From Bacteroidota bacterium (GTDB lineage Bacteria; Bacteroidota; Bacteroidia; Bacteroidales; Prolixibacteraceae): a stretch of DNA of 7,776 bases. How positions within the stretch are numbered: position 1 is the stretch's first letter; the number at the start of each line of letters is the position of its first letter. Positions 1-5,200 of the stretch are shown in pieces. The translations under genes and the position numbers were made by a program. Where the stretch lies: positions 1 through 7,776 of the forward strand of contig JAMDDG010000280.1 in assembly GCA_023488865.1 (NCBI GenBank), written 5' to 3'. Below the pieces are notes generated by a model. That model did no database searches. It was not told the DNA's origin and worked only from the letters and a program-made list of their open reading frames with translations.

Positions 1-2057
1 CGCCCGGGACAACAGGCGCATTGCTGAGCACTGTTACGGTGAAGGCAGGGGTTACCTTTCCAGCCTCCCCCCGGATTACAAGCGGCAACGTGATTGAACG
101 CCTGATCGGCCACATCACGGTCGATGGCGGCACGCTGCAGGACAATCTGTTTTTGCACATCGACGGCCAGATCCACATCGACAACAGCGTTAGCGGTTTC
201 ATGCGCAATAATCGCTTCATCCGCACCAAGGCTCATGGAGTTTCTGATCAGTTGGTCATGCTGGGGGATCCCGCATGGCGCACTTCAGCGCGGAACTCTT
301 ACGGCAATGTTTTCCTGTGGAAGAATTTCCTCACCCCTTGGGGCGATGCCGCATACATCAACAATCAGGGCGATTTGACATTTGTGGGAGTGGATTCCGA
401 AGCCTGGAACTCGAAAGGGACAGGCGGTGCCGCGCTATTCAAAGTTGGAAAAATGGGCGCCTTGCGCCTCTTCAGCATGAACGGGGGCAATCTCGGTAGC
501 CCGTATCCCACCCCCGCGTTTGATGTGGCTGCCGATGAGTTCCAGATATACAATAATGTCATGCGGGCATGCCGGAGCGGGATAGTCGATTGTGTGCTCC
601 GTCCAGGTAACCTCCGGTCGCTCCTGGTCAATAGCCCCTCCCCCAGGGTATACGATGACAAGGCCTCGAATGCCTTTCGCACCAAGGCATTCGAGGCCGG
701 TAGCACAGATTTCGAGGTGAACGGAACGGCGCAAAGCAGCTTAACGGCAGGGCAGCAGGCGATGCTTTCTGCCATGGTCTTCGACAAGCGGCCAGGCAAA
801 CCCTGGGAAGCGCCGCGCTACGGCGCTATTCCCGATCCCGCCGGGCCTGCCTGGAAGCAAAACCTGGCGGGGAAGCCCGATAACACCGATTACATCCAGG
901 GGCTGATCGATGCCAACGGGGTGGCGCGCCTGCCCGCGGGCATCTACTACATTTCACGGCCGTTGAAAGTGAAAACTGGCGGGGGTCTTATCGGCGCCGG
1001 CGCCGATAAGACGGCGATCATCGCGATGAACGGCAAACTTGACCTGATTGTCGCCAACGACAAAGACGCCAGGCTCCCCACGGGGAGAAAGATCATCCTG
1101 TCTGGCCTCACGCTTCAGGGAGGCGCCAATGGGGTCCATTTCGAGCCTGTCGGCACTGGTACAAAAACAGCGGAGGGGAACCCTATCCGCGCCTTGAATC
1201 CGGACGGAACCCCGAAAGTTAAGCCAACAAAGAGCAATTCAAAGGGCAATCCCTATGATGTCTATGTCCAATATACTGCCTGCTACTTCAATGATGTGAC
1301 CTTCCGCAACATGTCCGTGGCCGGGATATTTATGGACCAGATCTTCGGGCTGGACAATATTTTCGTGTCTTACCTGAACTTTGTTAACTGCGATGCGGGG
1401 TGGAAGCAGAAAGTGGATCCCGCGTATACCTCACCTGTAGTCAACGGTACGTCACCCACGATGATGTACATGGATAAAGTGTTGTTCTATAGGTGCCAGT
1501 TCGCGGACAACCGCATTGCCATGGACCTGCCCGGGAACCGGAGCTGCAACCTGAACGCGTGGGTCAACTGTAAATTCGGGAATAACCGGGAGGGCGTCGC
1601 AGCGATGACAAGCTATGAGAGCGCTCTCTTTGCCAATTGCGACTTTATCAACAATGGCGGAACTGCGGTTGTAAGCAACGATCAACCGCTCTCCTTTGTG
1701 TCATGCCGCTTCAGGGCAGGCAGCGCCGGGGTGGCCATGTTTAAGGGCCCGGTTTCGGCCGAAGGGTGTTCTTTCGATCGCGATGGTTCTGCCGGGGCCA
1801 CAATTCTCAGGCCAGGGGCCAACAATGTGAAAGTGTTTTTCATCAACTGCATTTCTAACGATATGCCGCTTGGTTTAACACCGAAAATCTCCGGTATGCT
1901 CGTGAACAGCGTGATGGTCCCCTCCGATCAGGTGAACCAAAGGATGGTACTGATCAAGGGCGGATCGGTCCGGCCTATCCTGAACGAAACAACAACCGGC
2001 ACGGTCCCGGTGCCACAGCTCCTGTTTGGGAGTGACTGGTCAGAAATTCTAAATTAA
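1..2057 (+). CDS. Tandem right-handed beta-helix protein (pectate-lyase-like), 5' partial
   Basis: The frame is open from the left edge (first full codon at base 3), giving 684 residues to the TAA at 2055-2057; a TTG at 21 is in frame but is probably not the start, because no stop separates it from the edge. The first part (to about 640) is rich in short beta-strand and Asn/Gly turns and looks like the end of one beta-helix. A linker follows, and a second helix opens with a Pectate_lyase_3-like entry: RYGAIPD at 816-836, DYIQGLID near 885-910 and ARLPAGIYYISRPL at 924-965. Its coils carry a Cys ladder of the form [NRSG]-C-x-F at 1281, 1389, 1494, 1569, 1638, 1704, 1767 and 1848, the later ones 21-27 codons apart. 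Such folds occur in polysaccharide lyases, GH28/GH55-type hydrolases and binding proteins. I cannot name catalytic residues or a CAZy family. The gene is visibly richer in G+C than the next two (38 of 60 bases at 481-540). Confidence 0.8.
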   Translation, partial: PGTTGALLSTVTVKAGVTFPASPRITSGNVIERLIGHITVDGGTLQDNLFLHIDGQIHIDNSVSGFMRNNRFIRTKAHGVSDQLVMLGDPAWRTSARNSYGNVFLWKNFLTPWGDAAYINNQGDLTFVGVDSEAWNSKGTGGAALFKVGKMGALRLFSMNGGNLGSPYPTPAFDVAADEFQIYNNVMRACRSGIVDCVLRPGNLRSLLVNSPSPRVYDDKASNAFRTKAFEAGSTDFEVNGTAQSSLTAGQQAMLSAMVFDKRPGKPWEAPRYGAIPDPAGPAWKQNLAGKPDNTDYIQGLIDANGVARLPAGIYYISRPLKVKTGGGLIGAGADKTAIIAMNGKLDLIVANDKDARLPTGRKIILSGLTLQGGANGVHFEPVGTGTKTAEGNPIRALNPDGTPKVKPTKSNSKGNPYDVYVQYTACYFNDVTFRNMSVAGIFMDQIFGLDNIFVSYLNFVNCDAGWKQKVDPAYTSPVVNGTSPTMMYMDKVLFYRCQFADNRIAMDLPGNRSCNLNAWVNCKFGNNREGVAAMTSYESALFANCDFINNGGTAVVSNDQPLSFVSCRFRAGSAGVAMFKGPVSAEGCSFDRDGSAGATILRPGANNVKVFFINCISNDMPLGLTPKISGMLVNSVMVPSDQVNQRMVLIKGGSVRPILNETTTGTVPVPQLLFGSDWSEILN
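662..698. repeat. Perfect inverted repeat, 15-bp arms, 7-nt loop
   Basis: The left arm GGCCTCGAATGCCTT (662-676) is the exact reverse complement of the right arm AAGGCATTCGAGGCC (684-698), separated by TCGCACC. It lies inside the beta-helix gene, in the stretch that appears to link the two helices, and encodes ASNAFRTKAFEA. No T-run follows and it is far from the stop codon, so it is not a normal intrinsic terminator. Confidence 0.95.
792..827. repeat. Two consecutive small stem-loops
   Basis: CCAGG (792-796) pairs with CCTGG (802-806) over a 5-nt loop. Directly after it, AGCGCCG (809-815) pairs with CGGCGCT (821-827) over CGCTA. Both are perfect but short; in G+C-rich coding DNA the first alone could be chance. 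They are listed because they fall between the two much stronger dyads at 662-698 and 985-1012. Confidence 0.6.
923..942. repeat. Two abutting palindromes (8 bp and 12 bp)
   Basis: GGCGCGCC at 923-930 is immediately followed by TGCCCGCGGGCA at 931-942, each its own reverse complement. They encode the ARLPAG turn that opens the second beta-helix. Codon bias toward G and C can help make such sequences, so function is doubtful. Confidence 0.6.
985..1012. repeat. Perfect 28-bp palindrome without spacer
   Basis: The half-site GTCTTATCGGCGCC (985-998) is followed at once by its exact reverse complement (999-1012); symmetry breaks at 984/1013. It lies within the beta-helix gene and encodes the GLIGAGADKT region. 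Every base pair was checked by hand. A contiguous 28-bp palindrome is very unlikely by chance in 2 kb, but what it does is unknown. Confidence 0.95.
1665..1689. repeat. Short inverted repeat, 7-bp arms
   Basis: GCGGTTG (1665-1671) pairs with CAACCGC (1683-1689) across 11 bases, inside the Cys-ladder part of the beta-helix gene. It is possibly incidental. Confidence 0.4.
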
Positions 2058-2151
2058 TTCAACCATGAACGAGCATGTTCGCTAAACACAAACACGGATG
2101 AAAATTTCACATGCGAGTTCCATCCGGCCTTTAAAAACAAATTATTTACAG
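2058..2151 (+). other. Intergenic leader of the first sulfatase
   Basis: The 94 bases between the beta-helix gene and the preferred sulfatase start hold no clear Shine-Dalgarno, terminator hairpin or strong promoter. A weak Bacteroidota-style match is TTTG at 2025-2028 with TAAATTAA at 2050-2057, spaced 21 bases. It agrees with the TAnnTTTG consensus at only 4 of 6 fixed positions and overlaps the upstream stop codon. The context GATGAAAA occurs at both candidate starts (2097 and 2151). Confidence 0.3.
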
Positions 2152-3618
2152 ATGAAAAATAGTGATATTAAACAAGTTATCTTTTCAACCTTGGCATTAA
2201 GCGTTCTTACCACAGGATACTGTGCAAATAAGGGTTCAAAAAATGTTTTGCAAAAGCCCAATGTAATTTTTGTATTCGCTGACGAATTGCATGGTCAGGA
2301 TCTGGGTTATAATGGCAATAAGGACGTCATTACCCCAAACCTTGACCGGCTTGCCAGTCATGCAATCAATTTTACCAACACGATATCATGTTGCCCTGTC
2401 TGTAGTCCCTATCGGGGCAGCTTGCTCACGGGGCAGTATCCGCTTACAACGGGCGTTTTTGTCAACGATGTCCAGTTAAATCCTGAAGCGCCAACCATTG
2501 CCAAATCATTCAAAGCAGCCGGTTATCAGACGGCATATATCGGGAAATGGCATGTCGACGGACATGGACGAAATTCTTTCATCCCGGTCGATCGCAGGCA
2601 GGGTTTTGAATACTGGAAAGTCCTGGAATGTACCCATGATTACAATAATTCTTATTACTGGGGAAATGATGATAAAAAAGCAAAGTGGAAAGGTTACGAT
2701 GCCTATGCCCAAACGGCTGATGCAGCGAATTACATCAGGGAAAGGAAGCAGGCAGATAAACCATTTTTCATGGTCCTTTCCTGGGGACCGCCGCATTCAC
2801 CTCACAATACTGCCCCGGAACCATGCAAAAACATCTACCGGAACAAGCCGCTGAAGCTTCGTCCCAGTGTCCCTTCAGGTTTAAGGGATAAGGCAATTGC
2901 TGATTTAGTTGGATATTATGGCCATATTACGGCATTGGACAGTTGTATCGGGGTGTTGCAGAACACGTTAAAGGAGACTGGATTGGACGAAAATACCCTA
3001 TTTATTTTTACTGCCGATCACGGGTCAATGGTTTATTCGCACGGGTTCATAAATAAACAAAGGCCTTACGAAGAATCAATCAATGTTCCCTTGCTCATCC
3101 GTTATCCTAAACTTTTTGGCAACAAGGGAAAGAAGAATGATATGCTGATCAATACACCTGATTTGATGCCTACACTTTTGGGCCTGTGTGGTTTGCCGAT
3201 TCCAAAAACGGTTGAGGGAACTGACAGATCGCCCGTTATGAAGGGAAAGCAAGAAGATAAAACGGATGCTGTGCTGATTGCTTGTTATGAAGCTTTCGGA
3301 CAATGGACGTATGACATGGGAGGAAAAGAATACCGCGGGGTGAGGACCAAACGTTTTACCTATGTGAAAGACTTGTCGGGGCCCTGGCTGCTTTTTGACA
3401 ACCTGAAAGACCCGTATCAGCTGAACAATCTGGTGAATGACAAGGGGTATCAGCAAATAAAGAAGGATTTGGAAGGCAAACTGGCCCGGTTGTTACAAAA
3501 AACCAACGATCAATTTCTTCCCGGGCAGGAGTATATCAAAAAGTGGGGATATGTGACTGATGAAACCGGTACAGTTCCCTATGTCAAAATCAATTATCAG
3601 GGGTTACCTGTTGAATAA
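2152..3618 (+). CDS. S1-family sulfatase, secreted, canonical formylglycine motif
   Basis: Probably hydrolyses sulfate esters on a glycan in the periplasm or at the cell surface. Numbered from ATG 2152 (488 aa), the N-terminus is MKNSDIKQ followed by a hydrophobic stretch to about residue 24, a plausible signal peptide. An in-frame ATG at 2098 would add 18 residues ahead of it and is less likely. The sulfatase signature CSPYRGSLLTG begins at C84 (codon 2401-2403); C84 is the residue expected to be oxidised to formylglycine. Other active-site matches are D44-E45 (the usual Asp-Asp pair reads Asp-Glu), GKWH with K132 and H134, H215/H218, D289-H290 (DHG where many relatives have DNG) and K302 before RPYEESINVPLL. 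The C-terminal WLLFDNLKDPYQLNNL is typical of the family. The length is normal. The gene lies 37 bases before the next sulfatase, so co-transcription is likely. The S1 subfamily, and so the sulfated sugar, is not assigned. An anSME- or FGE-type maturase would be needed and is not in the window. Confidence 0.93.
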   Translation: MKNSDIKQVIFSTLALSVLTTGYCANKGSKNVLQKPNVIFVFADELHGQDLGYNGNKDVITPNLDRLASHAINFTNTISCCPVCSPYRGSLLTGQYPLTTGVFVNDVQLNPEAPTIAKSFKAAGYQTAYIGKWHVDGHGRNSFIPVDRRQGFEYWKVLECTHDYNNSYYWGNDDKKAKWKGYDAYAQTADAANYIRERKQADKPFFMVLSWGPPHSPHNTAPEPCKNIYRNKPLKLRPSVPSGLRDKAIADLVGYYGHITALDSCIGVLQNTLKETGLDENTLFIFTADHGSMVYSHGFINKQRPYEESINVPLLIRYPKLFGNKGKKNDMLINTPDLMPTLLGLCGLPIPKTVEGTDRSPVMKGKQEDKTDAVLIACYEAFGQWTYDMGGKEYRGVRTKRFTYVKDLSGPWLLFDNLKDPYQLNNLVNDKGYQQIKKDLEGKLARLLQKTNDQFLPGQEYIKKWGYVTDETGTVPYVKINYQGLPVE

Positions 3619-3631
3619 TTCATTCCAATGC

Positions 3632-3646
3632 GTTTAAATTTTAAAC
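3632..3646. repeat. AT-rich dyad between the two sulfatase genes
   Basis: GTTTAAA (3632-3638) and TTTAAAC (3640-3646) are exact reverse complements around a single T. The element fills much of the 37-base spacer and ends 9 bases before the ATG of the second sulfatase. It could be a protein-binding dyad or simply the A/T-rich, low-structure leader common in Bacteroidota. It is too AT-rich to be a stable terminator. Confidence 0.5.
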
Positions 3647-3655
3647 TATAATCAC

Positions 3656-5086
3656 ATGAAATCATCCGGTATAATATCCTTAAGCGCCATATTGCTTACA
3701 GGCAACTTCGCTTATTCGCAAAGTCAGCCATCCAAACCAAATATCATTTTTCTCCTGGCCGATGATTTACGTTGGAACTCATTGGGTTGCATGGGAAATT
3801 CAATAATTATTACACCGAATATTGATAAATTGGCCAAAGAAGGCGTTCGGTTTAACAATGCCTGTGTAACAACCCCGATCTGTTGTTGCAGCAGGGCCTC
3901 GATCCTGACAGGCCAATACATGAGCAGAAATGGTGTAAGAGATTTTAATACAACCATAAACGAAACAAATTTTGCAGACACATACCCTGGAGTATTGCGT
4001 AAAGCTGGTTATTGGACTGGTTTTGTCGGGAAATATGGAGTTGGCAAGATCCGTGAGACAGATTTTGATTTTGCAACTGCTTATTTAGGTGTACATTGGT
4101 ATCTAGTAAATCCAAATGCAAAGGTTGAAATAGTTGGTGTAGCGAAAAACGGAATGAAATATACAAGAATCATGGGCGATTCCATCCATGTAACCGACCG
4201 CAACGCTAATGATGCAATAGCGTTTTTAAGAAACAGGCCCAAAGATAAACCATTTAACCTTTCTGTTAGCTTTTTTGCCCCACATGCGCAGGATGGACAT
4301 CCTGACCAATACCGCTACAAACCTTCGAGTGAAAAGTATTACAAGAATATTACCATTCCGGTACCCAAAACCTCAACTCTGGAAGACTTAAATGCATTAC
4401 CACCATTTATTTCAAATGAGGAAAATTTTGGCCGTGTTCGCTGGCACTGGCGGTTCGATACACCCGAGAGATATCAGAAATACATGAAAGCGTACTACCG
4501 CTTGATAACGGATGTGGATGTTGCTGTTGGGAAAATTATTGCCGAATTAAAAATCGAAGGGGTTTATGAAAACACCCTGATTATTTTTATGGGCGATAAT
4601 GGATATTTCCAAAGCGACCACGAACTGGCTGATAAATGGTATCCGTATGAAGAATCTATTCGTGTCCCCTTGATTATTTACGATCCACGACTTCCGGCAA
4701 AAAAAAGAGGTACTTCAAATGATGAGTTTGTCCTGAATATTGATGTTGCCCCAACTATTATTGCTGCAGCAGGTGCGGAAGTGCCAAAAGTAATTCAAGG
4801 GAAAAATCTTGAGCCTTTATACTCCTCTAAAAGACCAGTTACCTGGAGACAAGATTTTTTTGTTGAACACCCGATTATAGCCGGCAAAGAAAAAATTCCC
4901 TCATCTGAAGCATTGGTCACCCATTATGATAAGTACATATTCTGGCCTGACTATCAGTATGAAGAGTATTTCGATTTGAAAAGCGATCCGTTCGAAAAAC
5001 ACAATGGCGTCGGCGATGCTGTAAATGTTAAGAAGGTTGAGGTTATGAAGAAGCGTTTTGAAGAGTTGAAGAAAAAGGCCCAATAA
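3656..5086 (+). CDS. Second, divergent S1-family sulfatase with CCCSR motif
   Basis: Predicted exported sulfate-ester hydrolase of 476 aa. The ATG at 3656 is followed by MKSSGIISLS and a hydrophobic core, with a likely signal-peptidase site near AYSQ (residues 19-22). The alkaline-phosphatase/sulfatase fold is shown by NIIFLLADD (D36, D37 as metal ligands), the signature region ICCCSRASILTG with C76 in the formylglycine position and R80, GKYG with K126, APH with H210, GDNG with D314 and N315, and K327 followed by WYPYEESIRVPLI. It ends with the family-typical YFDLKSDPFE. Two deviations stand out: the third motif position, normally Pro or Ala, is C78, and the usual GKxH His is replaced by Gly. 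Similarity to the upstream sulfatase looks confined to the shared motifs, so the two probably act on different sulfate positions or sugars. It is likely in one operon with the upstream gene. Confidence 0.92.
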   Translation: MKSSGIISLSAILLTGNFAYSQSQPSKPNIIFLLADDLRWNSLGCMGNSIIITPNIDKLAKEGVRFNNACVTTPICCCSRASILTGQYMSRNGVRDFNTTINETNFADTYPGVLRKAGYWTGFVGKYGVGKIRETDFDFATAYLGVHWYLVNPNAKVEIVGVAKNGMKYTRIMGDSIHVTDRNANDAIAFLRNRPKDKPFNLSVSFFAPHAQDGHPDQYRYKPSSEKYYKNITIPVPKTSTLEDLNALPPFISNEENFGRVRWHWRFDTPERYQKYMKAYYRLITDVDVAVGKIIAELKIEGVYENTLIIFMGDNGYFQSDHELADKWYPYEESIRVPLIIYDPRLPAKKRGTSNDEFVLNIDVAPTIIAAAGAEVPKVIQGKNLEPLYSSKRPVTWRQDFFVEHPIIAGKEKIPSSEALVTHYDKYIFWPDYQYEEYFDLKSDPFEKHNGVGDAVNVKKVEVMKKRFEELKKKAQ

Positions 5087-5200
5087 TTTTATTTGTTATG
5101 TTTTGAAAATATTTTTAGAAAATCAAAGCAAGATTGTTTAACACAACAACCTTGTGAAACTTGACATAAATTAAACTTTAAATACCATAAAATAAAACAC
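5087..5200 (+). other. AT-rich leader before the rhamnosidase gene
   Basis: This 114-base gap has only 24 G or C bases. I found no hairpin with a T-tract and no well-spaced TTTG/TAnnTTTG promoter. TATGTTTTG at 5097-5105 resembles a -7 element with one extra base, but no -33 partner is seen. TTGACA at 5161 with TACCAT at 5183 mimics a sigma-70 promoter, which is not the usual form in Bacteroidota. An internal promoter is possible but unproven. Confidence 0.3.

Noticed and set aside
21..23. TTG as the true start of the beta-helix protein
   Set aside because: The frame stays open to the left edge and the sequence after it looks like mid-domain beta-helix with no signal peptide, so the gene begins upstream of the window.
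662..698. Intrinsic terminator
   Set aside because: The stem is strong but no U-tract follows and the open frame continues for more than 1,300 bases.
365..799. 144-codon open frame on the - strand within the beta-helix gene
   Set aside because: Shadow frame favoured by G+C-rich codons; the protein has no family features and the + strand reading is continuous and structured.
2506..3456. Open frames on the - strand across the first sulfatase (96 and 126 codons)
   Set aside because: Both overlap conserved sulfatase sequence and show no independent coding signal.
5161..5188. TTGACA ... TACCAT sigma-70-like promoter before the rhamnosidase
   Set aside because: The -10 is poor and Bacteroidota mainly use a TTTG/TAnnTTTG-type promoter; in 21% G+C DNA such matches are expected by chance.
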